Source: VRUE01 sp963720805
Lineage (GTDB): Bacteria > Actinomycetota > Thermoleophilia > Solirubrobacterales > 70-9
Assembly: GCA_963720805.1 (NCBI GenBank)
Contig: CAVRGT010000013.1
Coordinates: 1-64,000, forward strand
Length of the DNA: 64,000 nt
Reading direction: 5' to 3'
Under the pieces are notes generated by a model, which saw nothing but the letters and a program-made list of their open reading frames with translations, did not search any database and had not been told where the DNA came from. Made by a program: the position numbers and the translations under genes. Below are positions 1 to 8,611 of the stretch, one piece after another; positions within the stretch are counted from its first letter, which is position 1; the number at the start of each line of letters is the position of its first letter.

Positions 1-551
1 GGTGTCTTCTTCAGCACCGGTGGCTACACCTCGGTCCTGCAGGTCGTCAACGAGCCGAGCTCGCCGGACGCGGCGCCGGTCCGCTGGCGCTGGTGGTCGC
101 GCGAGCCGGGTCGGCTGCAGTGGCTGAGTGCCGCGGTCCTCTTCGCCGGCACGATCGTCTTCGCGATCAACCTGATCGACTCGTTCATCGCCGAACTGAC
201 CCCGGCAGCCTTCGATCGCCTCGTCTGGTCACCCGACATGATCGGCTGCGCGCTCTTCCTGATCTCCGGGACCTGGCGATGGCGGGGATCGCGGGTCGCT
301 TCTGGCGCATCTGGCACCGTCGCGACCTCGGCTGGTGGATCATCGCCGTCAACCAGCTTGGCTCAGTCCTCTTCATGATCTCCGCCGTCGCCACCTTCGT
401 CCGCCCTTCCTCGGGCGACATGGTGGCGACCGGCATCGCCAACTGGGGCACGCTCAGCGGCGCCCTCTGCTTCGCGATCGCCGGCCTGATGCAGGAGTTC
501 GAGCACCCGCTCGGCCCGCGCCGGCGCCGCGATCAACCCACGGCGGCCTGA
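1..551 (+). CDS. Membrane protein of unknown function, 5' end outside window, one frameshift
   Basis: The gene enters from the left edge, so its start is missing. Frame 1 gives a hydrophobic fragment from base 1 to about base 270. The coding signal then moves to frame 3 and ends at the stop at 549-551. Segments such as DLGWWIIAVNQLGSVLF and IANWGTLSGALCFAIAGLM look like membrane spans. The continuity of character across the break suggests a one-base sequencing indel rather than decay. It resembles conserved actinobacterial integral membrane proteins, but I cannot name a family or function. Its 3' end overlaps the 3' end of the convergent ltrA-like gene by about 19 bases. Confidence 0.55.
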   Translation, partial: CLLQHRWLHLGPAGRQRAELAGRGAGPLALVVARAGSAAVAECRGPLRRHDRLRDQPDRLVHRRTDPGSLRSPRLVTRHDRLRALPDLRDLAMAGIAGRFWRIWHRRDLGWWIIAVNQLGSVLFMISAVATFVRPSSGDMVATGIANWGTLSGALCFAIAGLMQEFEHPLGPRRRRDQPTAA

Positions 552-1748
552 GGGCGGCGCAGGCGGTGGCGGCCCTCGCCGTAGAGGCGGGTCTCGTAGG
601 CGATCAACACCCAGATCAACACGTTGACGAAGGCCAGCGCCACCAGGGCTGGCACCTCGGTCGCCACCGGGACCAGGATCAGCAGGACGATCGCGAGCAG
701 CAGGCGGCGGCGGTTGACGGTGTGGACGTGGCGGTAGCGAAGGCCGACGTGGCCGAGCAGGTAAACGGCGAGGCCGCCGAGCAGGGCGAAGGCGGGGACT
801 GTGTGGAGGTGGGCACTCGGTGTGGCCGATCGTCAGCTTCAGGCCGAGGGCAACGAGGACGATGCCGGCGACCATCACCAGGTGGAGATAGGAGTAGGAA
901 TCGCGGGCCATCTCGTTCTGCACCCGGCCGACCTCCGCTTCGGCCAGGCGTTTGCCGGAGACGATCGCGACGACGTCGAAGTAGATCCACCACATCGCCG
1001 CGGTCAGGGCCACGCCGAGCACGGCCGCGACGCCGACCGCCGGCGTCAGCTCGTGCGAGGCGCCGAGGCCGATCGCGACGATTGACTCGCCGAGGGCGAT
1101 GATCACGATCAGGCCGTGACGCTCAGCGAAGTGCGCCGGGATCAGTTTCCAGCCTTCCGAGCCGAAGAAATACGGCCCGGCCATGTCGAGGAAGAGGGCC
1201 AGGGCCCAGAGGGCGCCCTGGGCGAGGCCGTCGAAGAGAGAGGCCAGGGCAAGCAGCGTGACCGCAACCAGGGTGCTTGCTGCCAGGCCCAGGACCGAGT
1301 GGCGCAGCGCGTCGTCCTCGGGGCTGGCGAGCATGAAGAGGGCGATCTGGGCGCTGCGCACCACGCCGTAGATCAGGGCGAAGGCCAGCGCCAAGCTGCC
1401 GAATGCCTCCGGCACGCAGAGCGAGACCAGCAGCAGCGCCGCCATCGCCCCGAACATGACCAGGCGCACCGCCCCCTCCTCGGGGTCGATCACGCTGGTC
1501 AGCCAGGAGTAGCCGGTCCAGGCCCACCAGAGCATGCCGAGCACGAGCAGCCCCTGGGCGAGGCCCGACCAGGTCGGGTGATGCGACATCAGCGCCGTGC
1601 ACTGGGTTATCGCCAGCACGAAGACGAGGTCGAAGAAGAGCTCCAGCGGCGTTACCCGCTCACCTTCGCGCAGCGTCGTGCCGAGCGGAGAGCGAGCTTG
1701 GTCCGAGGCGGCATCCACCCCCGCATCTTCGCAATCTCCGTGAGCCAC
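533..1748 (-). CDS. LtrA-family low-temperature-requirement membrane protein, one frameshift
   Basis: The N-terminal part carries the family signature TPLELFFDLVFVLAITQ (about residues 32-48), followed by many hydrophobic helices, the conserved SEGWKLIPAHFAERHGLIVIIALGESIVAIG region and an AEVGRVQNEMARDSYSYLHL stretch. These identify the LtrA family (PF06772), membrane proteins of unknown biochemical role. Near 813 the frame changes at a short C run. Reading on in the next frame gives HLHTVPAFALLGGLAVYLLG and further helices to a stop at 533-535. One gene with one indel is therefore the simplest reading. The start at 1748 is the first ATG ahead of the conserved block. It reads away from the downstream hairpin at 1754-1806. 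Confidence 0.8.
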
Positions 1749-1753
1749 CCTCC

Positions 1754-1806
1754 CCGTTGCGGTGCGCCTTATGCGCGCCCGAGGTGCATAAGGCGCACCG
1801 GAACGG
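1754..1806. repeat. Palindrome family A, copy 1
   Basis: This is an inverted repeat with arms of 21 bases and one mismatch. The inner perfect arms are 1760-1774 and 1786-1800 (GGTGCGCCTTATGC type), with an 11-base spacer. It lies between the exporter stop (1812) and the LtrA start (1748), both on the minus strand, and begins 5 bases after the exporter stop. There is no U-tract. A near-identical element occurs at 11385-11431, so it is a repeated sequence and not just a private terminator. Confidence 0.85.
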
Positions 1807-1811
1807 ACTCG

Positions 1812-3365
1812 CTAGGTGTCTTCGGTGACGTACTGGGCCAGCAGGCGCTGCTCCTCGTCGCGCTTGGGGAAGGCGAAGAAGACGAGGGTGGCGCCGAGCA
1901 GGATCGCGACGATGCCGGCGCTGTAGGCCCAGGCGTCGCCCTGCAGGAAGGAGGCCTTGGCCGCGGCGATGATCTGTTCGCTGTGGCGGGGGTACTGGCC
2001 GGCAAGGTCGGCGGCGCTGGAGAAGGACTTGGTCAGCTCGCCTTCGACGTTTTCGCTGACCTTGGCCGATTCGCCCGAGGAGGCGATCGCGGCGCCGGCG
2101 GCCGCCGCGTAGCCGGCGGTGAGCAGGGCGCCGAAGATCGATTGCATGATCGCGCCGCCGAGATCGCGCTGCAGATCGGCCGTGCCGGAAGCCATGCCGG
2201 CGCGCTTGACCGGCACCGAGCCGGTCAGTGAGTGCGAGGCCGGGGTGCCGGCGAAGCCGACGCCGATGCCGATGAAGGCGTAGCCGAGGCCAACCTTCCA
2301 GTATTCGATGTTGTCTTTCCAGAGCAGCAGCATGGTGAGGAAGCCGAGCACGCAGAAGACGTAGCCGATCAGCAGGGTGAAGCGGGCGCCGCGTGCCTCG
2401 ACCAGTTTCGCCGAGCGGGGGGCGACGATCACCATCAGGATCGCCGCCGGCAGGATCGCCAGGCCCGAGTCGAGGGTCGAGTAGTCGAGCACGTTCTGGA
2501 GGAACTGCTGGCCGATGAACATCGCCCCCATCAGCGAGCCGAAGACGATGATCCCGGCGCAGGCGGCGACCCAGAAGACCCGCCGCTTGGCCACGTCGAG
2601 GTCATACAGCGGCGAGCGGGCACGGCGCTGGCGGATGACGAAGGCGCCCGTTGCGGCCAGGGCGATGATCCCGAGGCCGATCGCCAGCGCGCCCTTGCCG
2701 GGGACCGGGGCCAGGTTGATCCCGAGCACGAGCGCCGCCACCAGCAGGATCGAGAGGATGCCGCCGAGGTTGTCGACCGGCTCTGTTGTCTCGTTGACGT
2801 GGGCGGGGACGTAGCGCCAGGCGAGGTAGAGCGCCAGGGTGGCGAGCGGCAGGGTGACGAGGAAGACCGAGCCCCAATCGAAGTGCTCGAGCAGGGCGCC
2901 GGAGAGCAGCGGGCCGAGCGAGGCGATCGCGCCGCCGATCGCCGACCAGAGCGCGATCGAGCGGGTGCGGTCGTTGCCCGACCAGAGCGCCGTGATCAGC
3001 GCCAGGGTTGTTGGGAAGGCCATGCCGGCGGCGATGCCGCCGATCACGCGGGCGACGAAGAGGACGCCGATCGAGGGCGCGAAGCCGGCCAGCAGCGAGG
3101 CCGGGATCGTCAGTCCCATGCCGAGCAGCAGCATCATCTTGCGCCCGTAGCGGTCGCCGAGCGCGCCGAGGTAGAGCACCGAGGTGGCCAGGCCGAGCGA
3201 GTAGCCGACGGCGACCAGGTTGAGCGTCGTCTGGCCCGCGTTGAAGTCCTTGCCGATGTCGGGCAATGCGACGTTGGCGACGGCGAGGTTGAGGTTGGCA
3301 ACCGCCGCGACCAGGATCAGCGCGCTGAGGACGAGACCGGCGCGCTTGGGGCTGCTCGACTCCAT
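1812..3365 (-). CDS. MFS drug-export permease, DHA2 (14-helix) type
   Basis: This 517-residue integral membrane protein contains the MFS motif LGALGDRYGRKMMLLLG between helices 2 and 3, the helix-5-like motif GPLLSGALLEHFDWGSVFLVTLPLA and about 14 hydrophobic segments. These features match the DHA2 proton-coupled drug/H+ antiporters. The substrate cannot be read from sequence. The chosen start (MESSSPKRAG) precedes the first helix. The open frame continues upstream into the divergent hydrolase gene but without membrane-protein character. The two divergent genes are about 60-70 bases apart and could share a control region, though no regulator gene is adjacent. Confidence 0.85.
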   Translation of the reverse strand: MESSSPKRAGLVLSALILVAAVANLNLAVANVALPDIGKDFNAGQTTLNLVAVGYSLGLATSVLYLGALGDRYGRKMMLLLGMGLTIPASLLAGFAPSIGVLFVARVIGGIAAGMAFPTTLALITALWSGNDRTRSIALWSAIGGAIASLGPLLSGALLEHFDWGSVFLVTLPLATLALYLAWRYVPAHVNETTEPVDNLGGILSILLVAALVLGINLAPVPGKGALAIGLGIIALAATGAFVIRQRRARSPLYDLDVAKRRVFWVAACAGIIVFGSLMGAMFIGQQFLQNVLDYSTLDSGLAILPAAILMVIVAPRSAKLVEARGARFTLLIGYVFCVLGFLTMLLLWKDNIEYWKVGLGYAFIGIGVGFAGTPASHSLTGSVPVKRAGMASGTADLQRDLGGAIMQSIFGALLTAGYAAAAGAAIASSGESAKVSENVEGELTKSFSSAADLAGQYPRHSEQIIAAAKASFLQGDAWAYSAGIVAILLGATLVFFAFPKRDEEQRLLAQYVTEDT

Positions 3366-3435
3366 CTGGCAGGAGAACCTATCCGCATGACGGCGGTCAC
3401 GCTCGCGGTCGGGCCCTACTGAGAGGATGGGAGCG

Positions 3436-4437
3436 ATGGCGGAGGAGCGCAAACGGCCCGAGGCGCCGCGCAGCGAGAAAGTCCTGCCGGGTGTTTGGCG
3501 ACTGCGGTTGGCCCTGCCCTGGCCCGGTGTTCCCCACGGCAACGTCTGGGCGATCGAGGCCGACGGCGGCATCGTCCTCTTCGACACCGGCATCGGCGGC
3601 AAGGGGCGGATACGCCAGTTCGACCTCGCCCTCGCCGGGGCCGGCTTCGGCCTCGAGGACGTGAAGCTGCTCGTTTGCACCCACTCCCACACCGATCACT
3701 ACGGGTTGGCGGCGCCGATCGTCGCGGGCGCCGGCTGCGAGCTCTGGATGCACCCCGCCTGGGAGCACGTGCGGCTGCTGGCCGATGACCCGGCGGCTGC
3801 GTTGGAGCAGCGGCTCGAGGTGGCGCGCCAGAGCGGCGTCCCGGTCGCCGGGCTCGAACGCTACCGCGAGCGCAGCGACAACAGCGACAATGGCATCGAC
3901 GCGATCGTCGAGCCCGACCGCGAGCTCCTGCCCGGGGTCGAGGTGGAGACCGACCTCGGCACCTGGCAGGTCTACGAGACCCCCGGCCACGCCCCCTCGC
4001 ACGTCGTCCTGCATCAGCCCGAGCGCAAGCTGATGATCTCCGGCGACCACCTGCTCGGCCGCACCGTGCTCTTCTTCGACCACGGCCACAGCCCCGACCC
4101 GATCGGCGAGTTCCTCGCCAGCCTCGCCCGGGTCGAGCCGCTCGAGGTCGAACTTTGCCTGCCCGGCCACGGCCGCCCCTTCCGCGATCCCCAGGCCAAG
4201 ATCGCCGAGGCCCGGCGGCAGGTCGCCGAGCTGCTGGGGAAGACGCGCGAGGCGCTGGACGAAGGGGACAAGACAGGCTTCGAGATCGTTGCCGAGATCG
4301 TCGGCGCGGACAACGTCAACACCCCCGTCAGCGCCTGGGTCCTGCAGATAGTCCTCTCCTGTCTCGACCACATGGCGATCCTCGGTGAGGTCGAGAAGGT
4401 CGACGGGACCGACCCGCAGCGCTGGCGGCTTGCATAG
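3436..4437 (+). CDS. Metallo-beta-lactamase-fold hydrolase
   Basis: The protein has the zinc-binding motif THSHTDHYG early on (about residue 85 counted from 3427), then TPGHAPSHVV, SGDHLLGRT and LPGHGRPF. These supply the expected HxHxDH, H, D and H ligands. The overall layout (N-terminal MBL domain, then a roughly 90-residue helical C-terminal part) matches the LACTB2/glyoxalase-II-like branch, so it is probably a soluble thioester or ester hydrolase. I prefer the ATG at 3436 over 3427 because GAGAGG at 3421-3426 is then well spaced. The gene ends exactly where a long palindrome begins. Confidence 0.85.
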   Translation: MAEERKRPEAPRSEKVLPGVWRLRLALPWPGVPHGNVWAIEADGGIVLFDTGIGGKGRIRQFDLALAGAGFGLEDVKLLVCTHSHTDHYGLAAPIVAGAGCELWMHPAWEHVRLLADDPAAALEQRLEVARQSGVPVAGLERYRERSDNSDNGIDAIVEPDRELLPGVEVETDLGTWQVYETPGHAPSHVVLHQPERKLMISGDHLLGRTVLFFDHGHSPDPIGEFLASLARVEPLEVELCLPGHGRPFRDPQAKIAEARRQVAELLGKTREALDEGDKTGFEIVAEIVGADNVNTPVSAWVLQIVLSCLDHMAILGEVEKVDGTDPQRWRLA

Positions 4438-4538
4438 GCCGACGGGCACCCCTCCCCGGGAGACCGTCCGTCTCGCAGTGGGTGCCGGGTTGTGGGGTGA
4501 TCGCTCCCAAGCCTCCCGGGGAGGGGTGCCCGTCGGCC
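4437..4538. repeat. Long palindrome with perfect 26-bp arms
   Basis: Arms 4437-4462 and 4513-4538 are perfectly complementary and enclose 50 bases. The left arm starts on the last base of the hydrolase stop codon, and the right arm ends 19 bases before the next gene. It contains no open frame and no T-run. It could act as a transcription end or attenuator, or be a REP/MITE-like insertion. It is not sequence-related to families A, B or C, but shares the habit of starting at a stop codon. Confidence 0.85.
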
Positions 4539-4557
4539 CCTGTAGGCTGCCCGGCTG

Positions 4558-5001
4558 ATGGCCAGCTTCACCTTTACGCGTGAGATCGCCGCTCCCCCGG
4601 AGACGGTGTTCGCGGTGCTCACCGACCATCGGAAGTACTCCGAGCTCACTCCGCTGCGCAAGTCGGAGCTCGAGCGCGAGGGGGAGCCTGCTCCCAATGG
4701 GCTCGGGGCAATTCGCAAGCTGACCGCGATGGGGCCGCCGCTGCGCGAGGAGGTCATCGCCTATGAGCCGGTCGAGCGCTTCTCTTACAAGCTCCTCTCC
4801 GGGCTACCGGTGCGCGATCACATCGGCACGGTTGAACTGACCCCCGGCGGTAAGGGCACCGAGATGGTCTACGCGGTGCGCACCCAGCCGACCGTGCCAG
4901 TGGTTGGCGGGATCGTCGTCGCCGTGGTCAAGCAGGCGGTTAAGGGCTTGGTCGACGGCATCGTCAAAGAGTCCGAGCGACGCGCCGCGGCGGGGGGTTG
5001 A
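4558..5001 (+). CDS. SRPBCC-fold protein (polyketide cyclase/START-like)
   Basis: A 147-residue protein with the typical SRPBCC opening (FTREIAAPPETVFAVLTDHRKY) and the later pattern YEPVERFSYKLLSGLPVRDHIGTVELTP. The fold forms a hydrophobic ligand-binding cavity. In this subgroup the ligand is normally unknown, so no reaction can be assigned. The C-terminus (VVAVVKQAVKGLVDGIVKESERR) is the usual long closing helix. The stop TGA overlaps the TTG start of the downstream propeller protein (GGTTGA), which suggests coupled translation of the pair. Confidence 0.8.
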   Translation: MASFTFTREIAAPPETVFAVLTDHRKYSELTPLRKSELEREGEPAPNGLGAIRKLTAMGPPLREEVIAYEPVERFSYKLLSGLPVRDHIGTVELTPGGKGTEMVYAVRTQPTVPVVGGIVVAVVKQAVKGLVDGIVKESERRAAAGG

Positions 5002-6347
5002 GCGGTACCGCCAAAACACTCCTCGCCGGTCTGTGGGCACAGGCGGAGCACCTCTGGGAGCAGCACCGACGCCTCACGATTGGACTGATTGCCGCCGGCG
5101 TAATCGCCGTTTTCGGCGCCGGCGTAGTCGCCTACCAGCTGCTCAAGCGGCCGGCCGACGTGCACAACGAAAACGCCACCTTCGTGCCGCAGAAGCCGGC
5201 CAAGCCGGAGGCGAAGAAGACCGTCAACTGGCCCTTTTACGGGCTCAACCCGGCCCGCACCCGCTACCTGCCGGCGCAGGGGATCAAGCCGCCGTTCCGC
5301 AAGCTCTGGCGCTACACCGAGCGACCGCTGCTCGAGTTCCCGCCGATCTACGTCGCCGGCAAGCTCTACTTCGTCAACAACAACGGCACCGCCTACGCGC
5401 TCGACGCGGAAACCGGCAAGGTGCTCTGGGAACGCAGCATCGGCCGCCTCAACGCCTCCTCGCCGGCCTACTCCAAGCACCGCCTCTACATCGTCAACCT
5501 CGTCCCCGGCCACATCGTCAAGCTCGACGCCAAGACCGGCAAGATCATCTGGAAGCACGTGCTGCCGGGCCGGGCCGAGTCCTCGCCGGTGGTGATCGAT
5601 CGCACCGTTTACTTCGGTTGCGAGGACGGCAACCTCTACGCGCTCAGCACGATCAGCGGCAACGTGCGCTGGACGACCCGGCTCGGCGGCCCGGTCAAGT
5701 CGGCCCCCGCCTATTACGGCGGCACCCTTTACGTCGGCGACTACGGCGGCTACATGAACGCGGTCGACGCCAAGACCGGCAAGCTGAAGTGGCAGAGCGG
5801 CTCGCTGGGCCAGGGCTTCGGCACCTCCGGCCAGTTCTACTCGACCCCGGCCGTCGCCTTCGGTCGCGTCTACGCCGGCAACAACGACGACCGCGTCTAC
5901 AGCTTCGACCTCACGGACGGCACGCTCGCCTGGAGTTACTCGACTGGCGGCTACGCCTACTCGGGCCCGACCGTCTCGACCACCAAGCACGCCCCGCCGA
6001 CGGTCTACATCGGCTCCTTCGACGGCAACCTCTACGCGCTCGATGCAAAGGACGGCGGCGTGCGCTGGAGCCGCTCGGCCGGGGGACAGGTGGTCGGCTC
6101 GCTCTCGGCCGTGGGCGACATCGTCTACGTCGCCGAGTTCACCAACAACTCGACCAGCGGATTCATGATGAAGAGCGGCCGCAAGGTTTTCCACTACTCC
6201 CGAGGCACCTACTCGCCGGTGATCTCAGACGGCCGCCGCATCTACCTGACCGGCTACTCGAGCATCACTGCCCTGCAGCCTTACAAGTACAAACGGGCGG
6301 TCGCGCCAGGGGTCGTCGCGCCGAAGGGCAAGCCCGCGCCTAGATGA
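4998..6347 (+). CDS. Membrane-anchored PQQ-type beta-propeller protein
   Basis: The start is a TTG whose last two bases are part of the previous stop. A single membrane anchor (residues about 26-50, LTIGLIAAGVIAVFGAGVVAYQ) is followed by a beta-propeller. At least six blades end in the PQQ/YWTD-like repeat, such as YALDAETGKVLWERSIG, VKLDAKTGKIIWKH and NAVDAKTGKLKWQSG. These domains are scaffolds on the outer face of the membrane and need not bind PQQ. The stop codon TGA (6345-6347) lies inside the left end of the IS982-type element. Without the insertion the frame would run about 30 codons further into the neighbouring gene's antisense. Confidence 0.85.
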   Translation: MSGTAKTLLAGLWAQAEHLWEQHRRLTIGLIAAGVIAVFGAGVVAYQLLKRPADVHNENATFVPQKPAKPEAKKTVNWPFYGLNPARTRYLPAQGIKPPFRKLWRYTERPLLEFPPIYVAGKLYFVNNNGTAYALDAETGKVLWERSIGRLNASSPAYSKHRLYIVNLVPGHIVKLDAKTGKIIWKHVLPGRAESSPVVIDRTVYFGCEDGNLYALSTISGNVRWTTRLGGPVKSAPAYYGGTLYVGDYGGYMNAVDAKTGKLKWQSGSLGQGFGTSGQFYSTPAVAFGRVYAGNNDDRVYSFDLTDGTLAWSYSTGGYAYSGPTVSTTKHAPPTVYIGSFDGNLYALDAKDGGVRWSRSAGGQVVGSLSAVGDIVYVAEFTNNSTSGFMMKSGRKVFHYSRGTYSPVISDGRRIYLTGYSSITALQPYKYKRAVAPGVVAPKGKPAPR

Positions 6348-6424
6348 GTAGTTCCACGGCGACTGCCGTGCCGACCCTTCCCAGCTCGGAGTGAGCAGTC
6401 CGTGTGGGCGGCGCGGACGCTGAC

Positions 6425-6462
6425 TGGTCGATTTGCCCCCGTATGCGGGGGTCAATCGACCA
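6425..6462. terminator. Hairpin inside the IS982-type left end
   Basis: TGGTCGATT at 6425-6433 pairs with AATCGACCA at 6454-6462, and inside it five C pair with five G around a GTATGC loop. It lies between the IS left end and the transposase start. Insertion sequences often carry such structures to stop or mask readthrough from outside promoters, which is my inference here. No T-run follows. Confidence 0.45.
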
Positions 6463-6564
6463 CTCGGCACTGGGAGGTTGGCCCCAGGCGTGCCAAGGGG
6501 AGATAGGCAGCGGGGTCGAAGTCGGCGGTGCTCAGTTCTCACCGCCGACCCGAAGGGGGCCACG

Positions 6565-7455
6565 ATGCTCGCCGACCTCGACCTGCTGCTCATCTCTGTG
6601 TTCTGCACCGTTGACGATCTCCTGCCCGAAAAGCCAGGAAACGCCCGCCGAAGCCTGACCGACGCGGAGGTCGTGACGCTCTGCGTGGCGCAGGCGATCA
6701 TGGGCATCAACTCCGATGCCCGCTTTGCTCGGGTCGCACCCAAGCGACTGGGTCACCTGTTCCCTGCCCTGACCAAGCGCTCGGGCTTTCACAAGCGCCG
6801 CGACCGGCTGGCCGAGACGATCGAGGCGATGATCTCGGCCTTTGCCTCCCAGAGCCCCGGCTGGCACGATGACCTGCTGCTCGTCGACTCCACCCCCGTG
6901 GAGTGCGCCCGCTCGCGCCAGACGGTGAAGCGGGCCGGAGCCAACAGCCTCGGCGGCGCGACCGCAGACGCCGCCGACTACGGCTACTGCGCCTCGCATT
7001 CCCGCTACTTCTGGGGCTTTCGCCTGCACACGCTGATGGCTCCCGACGGAACCCCCCGCGCGATGGCGCTGACCTCACCCAAGGAGGGTGAGCGCGAGGT
7101 CTGCCTGCGGCTGCTGGAACGGGTCAACCGCTCGGGCCCGATCACCGTCCTGGGCGACAAGGGCTATGCCGGTGCCGATTTCGAAGTAGATGCCGCCGCC
7201 CTCGGCGCGACCGTGGTGCGCCCGCGTCGCAAGGATGAGCCCGAGGGCGGACTCCACCTCGCCCCACTGCGCCAGCGGATCGAGTCGATCTACTGGACCG
7301 CCAAGGACATCCTCGGCCTCGAGCGCCACGGCGCCCGCACACTTCGTGGCATTCATGCTCGCCTCGCCAGCCGCTTCTTGGCGCTGGCTGCGGCGATCTC
7401 GCTCAACCATCAGCTCGGGCGCCCCTCGAGGGCGCTGGTCGACTACGTGGCCTGA
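6565..7455 (+). CDS. IS982-family DDE transposase
   Basis: A 296-residue protein starting at the ATG (MLADLDLLLISVFCTVDDLL) preceded by GAAGGGGG. The DDE residues lie in LLLVDSTPVECARSRQ, TVLGDKGYAG and LRQRIESIYW. The segment DYGYCASHSRYFWGFRLHTL is typical of actinobacterial IS982 transposases. The longer open frame reaching back to 6433 has no family resemblance. The length is normal for the family and no break is visible, so it is likely active. Confidence 0.9.
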   Translation: MLADLDLLLISVFCTVDDLLPEKPGNARRSLTDAEVVTLCVAQAIMGINSDARFARVAPKRLGHLFPALTKRSGFHKRRDRLAETIEAMISAFASQSPGWHDDLLLVDSTPVECARSRQTVKRAGANSLGGATADAADYGYCASHSRYFWGFRLHTLMAPDGTPRAMALTSPKEGEREVCLRLLERVNRSGPITVLGDKGYAGADFEVDAAALGATVVRPRRKDEPEGGLHLAPLRQRIESIYWTAKDILGLERHGARTLRGIHARLASRFLALAAAISLNHQLGRPSRALVDYVA

Positions 7456-7472
7456 GTCGTGGAACTACTCAT

Positions 7473-8540
7473 CTAGGGCGCGATCCCGCCCGGCGGGGGC
7501 GGCGGCGCCAGCGGCGGGTTCGGCGCAAAAGCAGGGAACACCGGGTGGTGCAGGGCATCGCTGAGCGCGGTCAGGCTGGCCGGGTAGTTCTGGATCCGGT
7601 AGGTGCTGGTGGAGCCGAAGTCCTGGTAATAGACGAGCATCTTGCAGCGTTTGTGGCCGCGGACCCAGCCCAGCAGGCGGTCCATGTAGGCGGGGTCGTC
7701 GGCGCCGGCTGAGATGCCGAACTCGGGGATCGCGAAGGGCTTGCTCGAGAAGCGGTTGTAGAGGCCGGTCAGCGCTTTCCAGTCCTGGTTGTCGGAGTAG
7801 AAGTCGGTGCCGACCCAGTCGACGTATTTGTCGCCCGGGTAGAAGTATTTGGGCCGGTTTCGGGGGGTCGTCGGCGAGCCCGCGGGCAGGGTGCTCCAGA
7901 GCACCGCGACGGGCGAACGGGGCAGCCCGGCGCCCCCGGCGCGCAGCGGCGGCAGGCCGGTTTCGCCAAGCCGGGCGTTGATCCGGGCGCGGCTGCCGCC
8001 GCCGTGGACGACGATGAAGATGCGGCGGAAGGCGAGGCGGTACCAGCGCGGCTTGTGGGCGGCGTCGCGCAGCTTGCCGGCGCAGTCATAGGCGGCGTAG
8101 ACGTTGAGGCAGCGGTTGGGCTCGCCCAGCGGGCGGATGTAGGCGGCCATTTTCTTCTCCCAGAAGAGCCGGTTGAGCCGGACCAGGTATTGGTCGCCGA
8201 AGCCCTGGGCGATCGAGCGCGGGCTGATCAGCTCGTGGCCATCGCCCGAGTCGGCGCTGGTCAGGTGCAGGACCGGCCGCGCCCGCGCCGATTGCCAGCG
8301 TTCGATCGAGTCGGGGAATTCGGCGCCCCAGCTGCGGAAGCTCTCGATCAACGCCGGGTGCTTGTGCAGGTCTGCGGAGAAGTGGCCGAAGTCGGCCGGG
8401 TCGCCGGTGTCGCTGACGCCGAAAAAGATCTTCTTGCCCTTGGGCAGCAGCGTGCCTGCCTGCGCCGCGGCGGGCACGGTGGCGCAGAGGGCGGCGAGGA
8501 GCGCCGGCACGAGGATGCGTTTGGAGATGCGGCGATTCAT
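7473..8540 (-). CDS. Secreted glycoside hydrolase, GH26-like (beta-mannanase fold)
   Basis: The protein begins with a signal peptide (MNRRISKRILVPALLAALCATVPAAAQAG). A TIM-barrel-like domain follows. YIRPLGEPN holds the probable acid/base glutamate, and FAIPEFGISAG holds the probable nucleophile glutamate, as in GH26 enzymes. RNRPKYFYPGDKYVDWVGTDFYSDNQDW is a typical active-site region of such secreted hydrolases. The C-terminus is a proline-rich tail (NPPLAPPPPPG). It acts outside the cell. Substrate is uncertain; mannan or another beta-glycan is plausible. The TAG stop is part of the CTAG duplicated by the adjacent insertion sequence. Confidence 0.7.
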   Translation of the reverse strand: MNRRISKRILVPALLAALCATVPAAAQAGTLLPKGKKIFFGVSDTGDPADFGHFSADLHKHPALIESFRSWGAEFPDSIERWQSARARPVLHLTSADSGDGHELISPRSIAQGFGDQYLVRLNRLFWEKKMAAYIRPLGEPNRCLNVYAAYDCAGKLRDAAHKPRWYRLAFRRIFIVVHGGGSRARINARLGETGLPPLRAGGAGLPRSPVAVLWSTLPAGSPTTPRNRPKYFYPGDKYVDWVGTDFYSDNQDWKALTGLYNRFSSKPFAIPEFGISAGADDPAYMDRLLGWVRGHKRCKMLVYYQDFGSTSTYRIQNYPASLTALSDALHHPVFPAFAPNPPLAPPPPPGGIAP

Positions 8541-8611
8541 CGAGGCAGACTTCGATCCAGGTTGGCCGACCACCTTGCGCCAACACCGCCGCGAGCGTCG
8601 GGTTGCCCTGC

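Larger units (their letters stand above)
6344..7472 (+). mobile_element. IS982-family insertion sequence, 1129 bp, apparently intact
   Basis: Terminal inverted repeats of 15 bases match perfectly (ATGAGTAGTTCCACG at 6344-6358 and its complement at 7458-7472). CTAG flanks both sides (6340-6343 and 7473-7476), a 4-bp target duplication. One intact DDE transposase lies inside. The element landed exactly between the convergent propeller and GH26-like genes. One CTAG supplies the TAG stop of the hydrolase and the left end supplies the TGA of the propeller gene. Intact ends and an intact transposase suggest a recent insertion. Confidence 0.9.

Noticed and set aside
6404..6658. Short ORF ahead of the IS982 transposase
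   Set aside because: Overlaps the transposase start and includes the hairpin; no family resemblance.
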